Positions 25,411 through 34,498 of a DNA stretch of 64,000 nt are shown here, in pieces. This DNA is from an uncultured Bacteroides sp. Its GTDB lineage: Bacteria; Bacteroidota; Bacteroidia; Bacteroidales; Bacteroidaceae. Made by a program: the position numbers and the translations under genes. The stretch is taken from NCBI RefSeq assembly GCF_958445495.1, contig NZ_CAUCSQ010000011.1:1-64000 (forward strand), in the 5' to 3' direction. Numbering within the stretch: the stretch's first letter is position 1; the number at the start of each line of letters is the position of its first letter. The notes under the pieces are model-generated. The model was not told where the DNA came from and did no database searches. It was given only the letters and a program-made list of their open reading frames with translations.

Positions 25411-27204
25411 ATGAAGATAGAAGATAAACTTGTAGCGTCCGTTATCAGCGGACTGAAAGCACTTTACGGTCAGGAAGTCCCTGAAAAGGCGGTGCAGTTG
25501 CAAAAAACCAAAAAAGAATTTGAAGGGCATTTGACTTTGGTGGTATTTCCTTTTCTGAAGATGTCAAAAAAAGGGCCGGAACAGACGGCACAGGAAATCG
25601 GTGAATATCTGAAAGCGAACGAACCGGCGATAGCTGCATTTAATGTGATAAAAGGTTTTCTGAACCTGACGGTTGCATCGGCTACCTGGATTGAGCTGTT
25701 GAATGAAATCCAGGCTGACGAACATTACGGACTGGTGGAAGCTACTGAAAATTCCCCGTTGGTTATGATTGAGTATTCTTCTCCGAATACAAATAAACCG
25801 CTTCATCTGGGACATGTGCGCAATAATCTGCTGGGTAATGCATTAGCCAATATTATTGCGGCGAATGGCAATAAGGTGGTAAAGACAAATATTGTAAATG
25901 ACCGCGGTATCCATATTTGCAAATCCATGCTGGCGTGGAAGAAATACGGAAATGGTGAAACGCCCGAAAACTCCGGTAAGAAAGGAGACCATTTGGTAGG
26001 TGATTATTATGTGTCTTTCGACAAGCATTATAAGGCGGAAATTGCCGGGCTGATGGAAAAAGGCATGACGAAAGAAGAGGCGGAAGCGGCTTCTCCGTTG
26101 ATGCAGGAAGCACGCGGGATGCTTGTGAAATGGGAAGCCGGCGATCCGGAGGTACGCTCATTGTGGGCGATGATGAATAATTGGGTATATGCCGGATTTG
26201 ATGAAACCTATAAAAAGATGGGGGTCGGATTTGATAAAATATACTATGAATCAGATACTTATCTCGAAGGAAAAGAAAAAGTCATGGAGGGGCTTGAAAA
26301 AGGTTTCTTTTTCAAAAAGGAAGACGGTTCTGTCTGGGCTGACCTGACTGCGGAAGGGCTGGACCATAAGTTATTGCTCCGAGCTGACGGTACATCGGTT
26401 TATATGACTCAAGATATTGGTACGGCTAAGCTGCGTTTTGCCGATTATCCGATTGATAAAATGATTTACGTAGTCGGTAACGAGCAGAACTACCACTTCC
26501 AGGTACTTTCTATCTTGCTGGATAAGCTCGGTTTTGAATGGGGCAAGAGCTTGGTTCATTTCTCTTACGGAATGGTGGAACTTCCAGAAGGCAAAATGAA
26601 ATCCCGTGAGGGTACGGTCGTTGATGCTGATGACCTGATGGAGGAAATGATTGCCACTGCCAAAGAGACTTCGCAGGAACTCGGAAAACTGGACGGACTG
26701 ACACAGGAAGAAGCGGATGATATCGCCCGTATTGTAGGCCTGGGCGCATTGAAATATTTTATTCTCAAGGTAGATGCCCGTAAGAATATGACGTTTAACC
26801 CGAAAGAATCTATTGATTTCAACGGCAATACGGGACCGTTCATACAATATACCTACGCCCGTATCCAGTCGGTACTTCGGAAAGCGGCCGAATCAGGTAT
26901 TGTGATACCGGAACAGATACCGGCGGGTATAGAGTTGAATGAAAAAGAAGAAGGACTGATTCAGATGATTGCTGATTTTGCAGCGGTTGTAAAACAGGCG
27001 GGAGAGGATTACAGCCCGTCCGTTATCGCCAATTATGCTTATGATTTGGTGAAAGAATACAATCAGTTCTATCATGACTACAGCATTTTGCGTGAGGAGA
27101 ATGAAGATGTGAAAATATTCCGTATCGCTTTGTCCGCCAATGTAGCGAAAGTGGTTCGTCTAGGTATGAATTTGTTAGGCATTGAAGTTCCTTCACGGAT
27201 GTAA
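25411..27204 (+). CDS. argS: Arginyl-tRNA synthetase
   Basis: A 597-residue class I aminoacyl-tRNA synthetase that charges tRNA-Arg with arginine using ATP. The N-terminal Add-1-type domain covers about 1-110; the HIGH motif appears as SPNTNKPLHLGHVRNN at about 120; the KMSKS-equivalent loop is MKSREGTVVDA at about 390; a DALR anticodon-binding domain forms the end (about 470-597). An upstream in-frame ATG at 25336 would add 25 residues encoded through the HU terminator and the -7 box, so the start at 25411 is chosen. Confidence 0.97.
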   Translation: MKIEDKLVASVISGLKALYGQEVPEKAVQLQKTKKEFEGHLTLVVFPFLKMSKKGPEQTAQEIGEYLKANEPAIAAFNVIKGFLNLTVASATWIELLNEIQADEHYGLVEATENSPLVMIEYSSPNTNKPLHLGHVRNNLLGNALANIIAANGNKVVKTNIVNDRGIHICKSMLAWKKYGNGETPENSGKKGDHLVGDYYVSFDKHYKAEIAGLMEKGMTKEEAEAASPLMQEARGMLVKWEAGDPEVRSLWAMMNNWVYAGFDETYKKMGVGFDKIYYESDTYLEGKEKVMEGLEKGFFFKKEDGSVWADLTAEGLDHKLLLRADGTSVYMTQDIGTAKLRFADYPIDKMIYVVGNEQNYHFQVLSILLDKLGFEWGKSLVHFSYGMVELPEGKMKSREGTVVDADDLMEEMIATAKETSQELGKLDGLTQEEADDIARIVGLGALKYFILKVDARKNMTFNPKESIDFNGNTGPFIQYTYARIQSVLRKAAESGIVIPEQIPAGIELNEKEEGLIQMIADFAAVVKQAGEDYSPSVIANYAYDLVKEYNQFYHDYSILREENEDVKIFRIALSANVAKVVRLGMNLLGIEVPSRM

Positions 27205-27216
27205 ATCCTTTCGTAA

Positions 27217-27333
27217 GCGATAAGAAAGGGCCGTTTCAAACTCTGTTTTATGCTGAACCCCGAAAGTCTGACAAAACTTTTGGGGTTCAGTGCATTTAGG
27301 GGCAACGATACGGATACGGTTCTTTCATTATCG
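27217..27333. repeat. Large imperfect palindrome with strong central hairpin (MITE-like)
   Basis: Two nested inverted repeats share one centre. Inner arms at 27253-27267 and 27276-27290 form a 15-bp stem with one G-U-type pair around an 8-base loop. Outer arms at about 27217-27233 and 27316-27333 match with few mismatches. There is no T-tract, so it is not a standard terminator, although it lies between convergent argS and topA and could slow read-through. The nested, mobile-looking symmetry suggests a small non-autonomous element or remnant. Confidence 0.55.
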
Positions 27334-27459
27334 TGCAGCATCAAATTCCAATAAAGAGTTATTTTCCCTCCGATTGAAACTTTGACATGTTTCTCTTTAA
27401 AGGTTCCGGATACCTTTTATTTTATTCCCCTGGCTGGAGGATAACGGGTTACAACATTA

Positions 27460-29814
27460 TCACTTTTTGCTTTTCTTCGAAGCAAATTTCCCCTTTTTAG
27501 GAGCGTTCACATCCTTTTCATCCTGTAATTTTATCAGTGCCATACAGCTCTGTAAATCCAAATCTTTAGGAATTATATCTTTGGGAATTTTATAATTGCT
27601 TCCTTTATAGCTGATGTACGGTCCGTAACGGCCGTTCAGAATCTCCAGTTCCGGCTCTTCTTCAAACTTCTTCACATGACGTTCGGCTTCTTTGGTACGT
27701 TTCTCCAAAATTAGCTGTTCGGCCTCTTCCAAAGTGACCTCCATCGGGTCCAGTGTTTTCGGGAGTGACACATACACCTTGTTATGCAGGATATACGGAC
27801 CGAAACGGCCGATACCCACACTGACCGTCTTTCCTTCATAGTCGCCTAACGTACGGGGCAATTTAAATAATTCCAACGCTTCTTCCAGCGTGATGGTCTC
27901 TATCGATTGTCCCTTTTTCATGGGGGCGAAACGAGGTTTTTCTTCATCTTCCACTGTACCTATCTGCACGACGGGACCGAAACGCCCGATTTTTACCGAG
28001 ACAGTTTTGCCCGTTCCCGGCTCTTGGCCGAGAATACGTTCGCCTACCTTATGTTCCGTTTTTATAGCCAGCGTATTTTCTACCGACGGATGAAATTGCC
28101 CGTAGAAATTTTTTAAAATAGACGTCCATTTGATTTCTCCTTCGGCAATTTCATCGAATTCTTTCTCCACACTGGCTGTGAAATTATAATCCAGGATGTC
28201 CGGGAAATATTCGGTAAGGAAGTCATTCACTACCGTCCCGGTATCCGTAGGGAACAGTTTGGCTTTTTCCGTGCCGGTAATTTCAGTATGGCTTTCATCG
28301 TTGACCTGCCCGTCTTTTAATGTCAGGACGTTAAATACACGTTTTTCCCCGTCTTTGTTACCTTTTTCCACGTATTCTCGTTGTTGGATAGTCGAGATGG
28401 TAGGAGCGTATGTAGACGGTCGGCCGATACCCAATTCTTCCAGTTTACGAACAAGGCTTGCCTCGGTATAACGCGGCGGACGTTGTGTAAAACGTTCGGT
28501 CGCTACAATGGGGCCGTGTTCCAGTTTCTGGCCTTTTTTCAGCGGAGGCAACAAGCGGCTTTCATCTTCCGGTTCGTTTTCATCGTCATAAGATTCGCGG
28601 TAGACACGCAAGAAACCGTCGAATTTAATCACCTCGCCCACGGCTGTAAATACATCGTTACTTCCGCTCACGGATATGGTGGCAGTTGTTTTTTCCAGTT
28701 CCGCATCCGCCATTTGCGAAGCAATCGTACGTTTCCATATCAGGTCATACAGCCTCTTCTCTTGCGATGTACCTTCAATAGACTGATTTTCCATGTATGT
28801 GGGACGTATAGCCTCGTGCGCTTCTTGCGCCCCTTTGGTTTTAGTTTCGAAATGACGGGGATGCACATACTGTTCACCCATCATTTTTATGATGGCATCC
28901 TTGCTTCCTGCAATTGCATATTCAGACAGATTGACGGAGTCCGTACGCATGTAAGTGATGAATCCCGATTCGTACAAACGTTGGGCAATCATCATGGTTT
29001 GCGCTACCGTATAACCTAATTTGCGTGCCGCTTCCTGTTGCAGTGTGGAAGTCGTGAACGGAGCAGGCGGCGTTTTTTTAAGGGGGCGTGTCGTAATATC
29101 CTCAATAGCGAAAACCGCCCCTTTGCATGCATTAAGAAAGGTTTCCGCCTCTTTCTTGGTTTTGATGCGACGAGCCAGCTCGGCTTTCATTTCCACTGGT
29201 TTGCCGTTGGTGTCCGGAACCAGAAATATGGCAATGACACGATAAGAAGCTTCGGTTTTGAAAGTCTGTATCTCGCGTTCCCGTTCCACAATCAGGCGTA
29301 CGGCGACAGATTGCACACGTCCTGCCGAAAGCGCCGGTTTGACTTTCTTCCAGAGTACGGGAGATAGTTCGAAACCTACGATACGGTCCAGAATCCGTCG
29401 TGCCTGTTGCGCGTTTACCAGATTGAGGTCGATATCGCGCGGTTGTTCAATAGCTTTTAAAATAGCGTTCTTCGTGATTTCATGGAAGACAATGCGTTTG
29501 GTGTTTTCCGGTTTTAGTTTTAAGACTTCATACAGATGCCAGGCAATGGCTTCCCCTTCGCGGTCTTCATCGGATGCGAGCCATACGGTTTCCGCCTTTT
29601 GGGCTTCTGCTTTCAGTGTACCAACCAAAGCCTTTTTGTCTGCCGGAATTTCGTAATCGGGTTTAAAATTCTTTTTTACGTCAATACTGAATTCTTTCTT
29701 CTTCAGATCACGTATGTGTCCGTAACTTGAAAGGACCTTGAAATCTTTCCCTAGAAATTTTTCAATCGTTTTTGCTTTTGCCGGAGACTCGACAATGACA
29801 AGGTTTTTCTGCAT
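27460..29814 (-). CDS. topA: DNA topoisomerase I (type IA)
   Basis: A 784-residue type IA topoisomerase that relaxes negative supercoils through a 5'-phosphotyrosine intermediate. The Toprim domain opens the protein (LVIVESPAKAKTIEKFLG, then DEDREGEAIAWHL), and the catalytic tyrosine lies in GFITYMRTDSV at about 290. The C-terminus carries GRFGPYI- and GRYGPYI-type Topo_C repeats instead of cysteine zinc fingers and ends in a lysine-rich tail. The longer frame from 29859 is rejected because a TACTTTTG -7 box overlaps its start; ATG 29814 gives the normal N-terminus MQKNLVIVES. Confidence 0.97.
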   Translation of the reverse strand: MQKNLVIVESPAKAKTIEKFLGKDFKVLSSYGHIRDLKKKEFSIDVKKNFKPDYEIPADKKALVGTLKAEAQKAETVWLASDEDREGEAIAWHLYEVLKLKPENTKRIVFHEITKNAILKAIEQPRDIDLNLVNAQQARRILDRIVGFELSPVLWKKVKPALSAGRVQSVAVRLIVEREREIQTFKTEASYRVIAIFLVPDTNGKPVEMKAELARRIKTKKEAETFLNACKGAVFAIEDITTRPLKKTPPAPFTTSTLQQEAARKLGYTVAQTMMIAQRLYESGFITYMRTDSVNLSEYAIAGSKDAIIKMMGEQYVHPRHFETKTKGAQEAHEAIRPTYMENQSIEGTSQEKRLYDLIWKRTIASQMADAELEKTTATISVSGSNDVFTAVGEVIKFDGFLRVYRESYDDENEPEDESRLLPPLKKGQKLEHGPIVATERFTQRPPRYTEASLVRKLEELGIGRPSTYAPTISTIQQREYVEKGNKDGEKRVFNVLTLKDGQVNDESHTEITGTEKAKLFPTDTGTVVNDFLTEYFPDILDYNFTASVEKEFDEIAEGEIKWTSILKNFYGQFHPSVENTLAIKTEHKVGERILGQEPGTGKTVSVKIGRFGPVVQIGTVEDEEKPRFAPMKKGQSIETITLEEALELFKLPRTLGDYEGKTVSVGIGRFGPYILHNKVYVSLPKTLDPMEVTLEEAEQLILEKRTKEAERHVKKFEEEPELEILNGRYGPYISYKGSNYKIPKDIIPKDLDLQSCMALIKLQDEKDVNAPKKGKFASKKSKK

Positions 29815-29856
29815 AATTCTTTCTTTTATAATGGCTTGTACCATAATATTCGGGGA

Positions 29857-29864
29857 CAAAAGTA
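29857..29864 (-). promoter_or_regulatory. Putative -7 box of topA
   Basis: The minus strand reads TACTTTTG, 42 bp before ATG 29814. This fits a leader of about 35 bases and excludes the longer frame. Confidence 0.5.
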
Positions 29865-29973
29865 AAAAAAAAGATTCTCGTTACCTTATATTATAAGGAG
29901 AATTTAATAAAATCTTAGGTTTTGCCGATACCGGTTCCACCTTTTACGTCAGCAATTCGGAAATTCAGCGTTG

Positions 29974-31290
29974 TCATCTCCGGGACCGGCTTTCCGAGTC
30001 GGGAGATGTTTCCAGACCGGTCGGTATTTTTTGTTTGTAGCCGTTTAAGCCGTAATACAGTATATAGACCTCTCCGGCTATAATCAATATCCAAGTCCAA
30101 TGCCAGTTGCCGCCCATCACATCGGCAAGGATTCCTTGTAAAAGGGGGATGATGCCTCCTCCTACTACGCCCATTGTCAGCACTCCCGATGCTTTGGCAG
30201 TATATTGCCCGAGCCGGTCGGTTGCCAGGGTGAAGATGGCCGGCCACATGATGGAATGGAAGAAACCAATACCGGTTAATATCCAGGGGTTTGCCGTTAA
30301 CATAGCAATCACCAGCAATGCTATTGCTCCGATAGAAGCGGCTACCAGTTGTTTTTCGGAAGATATGCTTTTGATAAAAGAGCCTCCCAAACGTCCCAAT
30401 AGCAGAAGCCCCCAATACAAAGCAGCCATGTGAGTGGCATTGGCGGCGAATCTCCCTCCCAGTTCGGATGCGTACATGTTGACGTTTGCTCCGACAGCCA
30501 CTTCGATTCCGACATAGCAGAAAATACCCCATACGCCTAGTTTCAAATGCCTGAAAGACCATACGCTTTTTTCGAGTTTTTCTCCGGGTGATTGCCGGAT
30601 ATTGCCTGTGCCGGGCATTTGTATCTTGTTTATGTAAATGGCGGTAACCAGCATTAATAGTATTAAAATAACGAGCGGGACGATGAATTGCCTGGTAGAG
30701 ATGTCGTGCAGCGGTGTCCCGTAGAAAATCAGATAACTGATGACAAGCGGCGCTACAGCCATACCGATTGAATTGCTGGTTCCGCCAATCATCTGTCGCT
30801 GTAAGGCTGTCGTATGTCCAATCGGGCAGACGGCAAGATATAGATTGAGCACCACCTGCAGAACGGTGGCAGCCGTGCCGATGATGTAAGAGCCGGCCAA
30901 GAAAATAAAGAATCCTACGGAAATCTCATTTCCCAAAATGGAGACTTGTGCCGGCAGATATATATGGAAAAGAACGGCGAGTTCATAAATAGCCAACCCG
31001 GCGATAAGTATCAGCAATGCTAAAAAGGATGTTTTCCGATACCCGTATTTTTCCAGCCACTGGGTTCCGAATCCCTGTGAGAGGGGATAAGCAAGAAACC
31101 ATGAAAAATTCAGCATTGTGACTAACGCATTCGTTATGTTTCCGTCATGGGGCAGCATTGCGGTTTGGAGCGGTATCTGGAACTGTTGGTTGATTACAGT
31201 GAAAAGCCCTACTATAAAATAAAGTACCAGCATCACTATAAATACGGCAAGTGCGTTCACCGCTTTCCTTTGATTGTCATTTCGATTCAT
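29974..31290 (-). CDS. MFS sugar permease, FucP-like
   Basis: A 438-residue major facilitator with about 12 transmembrane helices. The N-terminal half (LYFIVGLFTVINQQFQIPLQ, then NFSWFLAYPLSQGFG and EKYGYRKT) and the NLYLAVCP segment at about 150 resemble the fucose/glucose-galactose proton symporter group. It should carry a monosaccharide across the inner membrane. It lies downstream of PUL 2 in the same direction but is separated by a strong terminator and 370 bp, so membership in PUL 2 is uncertain. The 3' end of the gene contains a short inverted repeat without a T-tract. Confidence 0.85.
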   Translation of the reverse strand: MNRNDNQRKAVNALAVFIVMLVLYFIVGLFTVINQQFQIPLQTAMLPHDGNITNALVTMLNFSWFLAYPLSQGFGTQWLEKYGYRKTSFLALLILIAGLAIYELAVLFHIYLPAQVSILGNEISVGFFIFLAGSYIIGTAATVLQVVLNLYLAVCPIGHTTALQRQMIGGTSNSIGMAVAPLVISYLIFYGTPLHDISTRQFIVPLVILILLMLVTAIYINKIQMPGTGNIRQSPGEKLEKSVWSFRHLKLGVWGIFCYVGIEVAVGANVNMYASELGGRFAANATHMAALYWGLLLLGRLGGSFIKSISSEKQLVAASIGAIALLVIAMLTANPWILTGIGFFHSIMWPAIFTLATDRLGQYTAKASGVLTMGVVGGGIIPLLQGILADVMGGNWHWTWILIIAGEVYILYYGLNGYKQKIPTGLETSPDSESRSRR

Positions 31291-31661
31291 ATTGTTGTCA
31301 TTTGGATATTATGAATGACAAAACAATTTTCAGTTTTGAAAGGTTGCCTGGAAAAACGCTTTTTGTGTTTGTGGATAAGAATGGATGAATAGTCCGTAGT
31401 AATGTGGGTTTGTCCGATAGTAAAAATAAAACGTTAATTGAGCCCAGTCTGGAAGTTCTTCTATGTTTGATGCTACTTGCCAAGTATTGCATCTGACGGA
31501 ATAAACTTTTCAAGTGGGCTCAAGGAATTGAATGTTAAATTAATAAATGAAAGCATGCCTTAACATGTAATCTTTCGTTTTGTCTGGATTCGAGATTAGC
31601 CGACAAAAGAAGGATGACACGCTCATCCTTCTTTTGTCGATTGGTGAAGTATTTGCCGATG
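31291..31661. other. Noncoding gap with inverted repeat and PUL 2 terminator
   Basis: A 370-bp gap between the GH18 stop and the MFS start. It holds a 9-bp perfect inverted repeat (31438-31446 and 31515-31523) about 68 bp apart and the terminator at 31601-31639. A 71-codon minus-strand frame at 31298-31513 has no recognisable features and I do not call it a gene. Confidence 0.5.
31601..31639 (-). terminator. Strong terminator at the end of PUL 2
   Basis: A 17-bp perfect stem (31601-31617 with 31623-31639) with a 5-base loop, 22 bp beyond the GH18 stop. The stem itself carries AAAAGAAG/CTTCTTTT, giving U-rich ends in both strands. It ends the minus-strand PUL 2 transcript. Confidence 0.85.
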
Positions 31662-32954
31662 TCAGTGAAGGACCATCACATTTCCTACCTCATTGATTAG
31701 TTTCAGCTCTTCTTGTTCGGCATCTTGGAATAATTGCCAAATCATGACGCCGGCATAATTCTCGTCTAGGACATATTGGCATTTCTGGCGAATGAGCGGC
31801 CGGCCGTTGTAAAAAGTTGTACCTCCCTGACTATTGGCGTCTGCCACTTCCGGAGTTGCTCCATAGTATTTTAATACGCCTTTGAAACGGATGGCTCCTA
31901 CATCGTCTATTCCCGTTTTTTTATCCCATGAATATCCGTAAAACGGAAGTCCTCCTACAATTTTGGATTTGGGAGCGATTTGTTCCGACCAAGTGGTGAG
32001 ATCGTTGACAAAATCGTCGTATGAAGCATGTTGTCCGGCACTGGAAAAACTAGGCATGCGTTTGTCATAACTCATGATATTGATATAATCATAATATTCT
32101 GCCCATTCTTTAGTGTATCTGTTCACGCCGTTTACCGCGCATGTCATTAACAGCTTTTCTTCGGTATCTTCATACCACATTTTTCTGGCTTCATCCAATT
32201 GTCGGGTAAATTCCAGGAGATGCGCCAAATTCCAGTGGTTATATTCTTCAAAGTCGATATCGAAACCGTCCAAGCCATTGGTGATGGTGAAACTGATGAT
32301 GTTGTTAACCAGATTGTTTCTGGTTTCTTCATTGCTGATGGCAGTTGCAAATGTGCCATCCTTCTGTTTTGCCAGGGAAATGAGTACTTTTATTTCTTTT
32401 CTATGAAGTGTTTCCACCACATTTTTGATTCTCTTTGATACTCTGGTGTCATCCAGTGAACCGTCTGCCTTGACAAGTAAGAAACTAATATTGACATGTG
32501 TCAGATATTCCCAATGCAGACTTTCGAATTCCGTGTCGAATAAATAGTCATTAAGCGGCAGATAGCCGATGACTACTCTTTTTTGTACGGGAGCCGGGTC
32601 TTCCCGCAAGTCGGGGAGTTCAACGGTATATACTGCGGTTTCATTGTCACGGCCTGTTACGGTGAAGGTCTGGTTTTCTTCCCAACGTTCCGTATTTTCA
32701 GGTTTAGGGGAGATCGTCGCTCCTTTTGACAGTTGGTACTTGACCTCTGTTATTGCCGACCGGCTGGTTATTCCTCCGATGTGGACGGTTTTATTCATTT
32801 CGTCTATCGTTCCTCTATAGGACGTGCCGCCGCATTGAATAATGAATTGTTCGATTCTAGCTCCTGTCGTTTCTTCTATCGGTTCTTTGGAATCCCCGCA
32901 ACCCATGCATACGGTAATCGCCAACATGGATATGATGTGTATTAATTCTTTCAT
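31662..32954 (-). CDS. GH18 glycoside hydrolase lipoprotein (endo-beta-N-acetylglucosaminidase or chitinase type)
   Basis: A 430-residue lipoprotein (lipobox MGC at about 17-19). Residues about 30-120 form an N-terminal beta-sandwich of the type seen before Bacteroides GH18 enzymes; the TIM barrel fills the rest. The catalytic DxxDxDxE motif is LDGFDIDFEEY, with D229, D232, D234 and proton donor E236. MSYDKR and the final GVMIWQLFQDAE match later barrel strands. It should cleave beta-1,4 bonds next to GlcNAc, either in the N-glycan core or in chitin-like chains. It is the last gene of PUL 2, 26 bp after a BACON gene, and the only glycoside hydrolase there. Confidence 0.92.
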   Translation of the reverse strand: MKELIHIISMLAITVCMGCGDSKEPIEETTGARIEQFIIQCGGTSYRGTIDEMNKTVHIGGITSRSAITEVKYQLSKGATISPKPENTERWEENQTFTVTGRDNETAVYTVELPDLREDPAPVQKRVVIGYLPLNDYLFDTEFESLHWEYLTHVNISFLLVKADGSLDDTRVSKRIKNVVETLHRKEIKVLISLAKQKDGTFATAISNEETRNNLVNNIISFTITNGLDGFDIDFEEYNHWNLAHLLEFTRQLDEARKMWYEDTEEKLLMTCAVNGVNRYTKEWAEYYDYINIMSYDKRMPSFSSAGQHASYDDFVNDLTTWSEQIAPKSKIVGGLPFYGYSWDKKTGIDDVGAIRFKGVLKYYGATPEVADANSQGGTTFYNGRPLIRQKCQYVLDENYAGVMIWQLFQDAEQEELKLINEVGNVMVLH

Positions 32955-32980
32955 ATTGATGTTTTATAAATTTATTTCTA

Positions 32981-34495
32981 TTAGTCTTCTCCCCAGTTTA
33001 CCGGAGCGGTGTACTCCCAATAATCATAGGTCGCAGCTCCGCCAGCCGGCGTAACACCTAAAATGATTTGGGCATTTGTACCGTATGCTACCCCTGTATA
33101 GCCGGATTCGGCTCTTAGTTCATTGCCGTTCAGTGTCCATTGGAAGTCTATACTTCCGGTTGTAGAACCGGCTAAAATATTCAGCCCCATAGAATAAGAC
33201 TGGTTAGAATCATCAAATGGTATTTGCACGACTTTTAGGTTGTTGTCATTCGGATCATATATTCCGCAGCGGGCATTGTCTCCACCTCCTTTGAACAACA
33301 TCCATCTGACTTCAACTGTTTCGTAAAGGAAATAAAGCTGGCATTTGGCATCCGCAGCACTGGATTTGATATGGAACGTATAGTATCCGGGTTTCATTCC
33401 TTCCCGTGAGATGCGGCAATTGCTTCCTGCCGGTGTAAAGGTTACTTCCCCGTTATTGAAAGTTGGCGTACCGGCGGTCACTGTCCAATCTTTTTCTATA
33501 AATGCGTTTCGCGTGCTCTCTACTTTGTACCCCAGTTTTAACGTAATGATTTTCTCAACGGGTACGTCCTCTGATTCAGCCTTATTGCGAATCTTAAATT
33601 TGGACGAACGTACGGATGAACCTTCATTCTGTTCTGAAATATGAATACTGATTGTTCCGTCACCGTTGTATTCGGTTTCATTGAATGAATACCAATTGTC
33701 ATCCGTGTTTTCCTTTTCTACCACCCATTCGCCGTTGGAGAAAACGGGAAGTGTTACCGTTTCCGTACCATACGGGATTTTCAGGACGGAGGTTTCCGGA
33801 TTGAGTATGATACCTTCCTGAACACAGGTTAGCGTAACCGCTACCTCGTTGTGGCGGTCATAGAAGACAATTTCTCCGGTACGTTGTTCACCCTTGTTTT
33901 CCGATGCTTCTAACCGAATGTTTCCATCCAGATTACCGGTGTTCCCACCAGAGAAAGAAAGCCACTCTTCGCCTTTAGTGATGGCCGCCGACCATTTTTG
34001 ATTAGCTTCTATGTTGAGTGTCAGCGTTATTCTTTCCTTATCGAATTCGATTGCTTCTTCTGTATTTTCATGGTTCTTGATTCGTAAGTAAGCAATACCT
34101 TTTTGGATGACGGTTACTTCTTTACCTGTCCAATAATCACTTTTAATCGTAATCATGTCGGTACGGTCATCCAGTTCGGTATTCGGCAGATAACGTATTT
34201 CCACTTCGTAAAGTTTCCCGGCTTCTCCTGTAGCGGGAGTGATTGTACACCAGTCGTTATGTTCACTGAATACAGTCCACGGTTCTGTTGATTTTACTTG
34301 AATATTGACAGGGTCGCTTCCGTCTGCGGCAATGGTGTAGCTATCTTCCGCTTTGTAGCGTAAGTCCACCCATTTTTCTTGTTCATTGTCTTTGCACGAT
34401 TGGACGCACAGAGAACTGATGATAACCAGCGCCCCCAATAAAGTGCGCCGGTTTAAATTCTGTTTGATAAGCTGTTTCATAACTCTGTTTTTCAA
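32981..34495 (-). CDS. BACON-domain lipoprotein with C-terminal putative glycan-binding domain, A
   Basis: A 504-residue lipoprotein (lipobox VQSC). At least two BACON modules occupy about 40-335, each with the typical STEPWTV or NGEWVVEKE strand followed by an RTGEIVF-type strand and ending in VIQKG or CVQEG. The last 165 residues form a different all-beta domain (TPAGSNCRISREGMKPGYYTF) with a predicted ligand face. It probably binds substrate at the surface. ATG 34495 is 3 bp from the end of the other BACON gene, so the two are translated together. An internal ATG (MKQLIKQ, residue 6) is an alternative start. Confidence 0.85.
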   Translation of the reverse strand: MKNRVMKQLIKQNLNRRTLLGALVIISSLCVQSCKDNEQEKWVDLRYKAEDSYTIAADGSDPVNIQVKSTEPWTVFSEHNDWCTITPATGEAGKLYEVEIRYLPNTELDDRTDMITIKSDYWTGKEVTVIQKGIAYLRIKNHENTEEAIEFDKERITLTLNIEANQKWSAAITKGEEWLSFSGGNTGNLDGNIRLEASENKGEQRTGEIVFYDRHNEVAVTLTCVQEGIILNPETSVLKIPYGTETVTLPVFSNGEWVVEKENTDDNWYSFNETEYNGDGTISIHISEQNEGSSVRSSKFKIRNKAESEDVPVEKIITLKLGYKVESTRNAFIEKDWTVTAGTPTFNNGEVTFTPAGSNCRISREGMKPGYYTFHIKSSAADAKCQLYFLYETVEVRWMLFKGGGDNARCGIYDPNDNNLKVVQIPFDDSNQSYSMGLNILAGSTTGSIDFQWTLNGNELRAESGYTGVAYGTNAQIILGVTPAGGAATYDYWEYTAPVNWGED

Positions 34496-34498
34496 TGA

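Noticed and set aside
28381..29019. 212-codon frame antisense to topA
   Set aside because: topA is certain here by its family motifs; the antisense frame has no recognisable features.
29990..30030. Inverted repeat at the 3' end of the MFS gene as terminator
   Set aside because: The arms lie across the last codons and are not followed by a T-tract in the minus direction.
29915..30562. 215-codon frame overlapping the MFS gene on the same strand
   Set aside because: Arg/His-rich, not membrane-like, out of frame with a clear 12-helix transporter; a frame shadow.
31298..31513. 71-codon minus-strand frame upstream of the MFS gene, considered as a transposase fragment
   Set aside because: No motif that I can tie to any transposase; overlaps the inverted repeat and lacks a plausible promoter.
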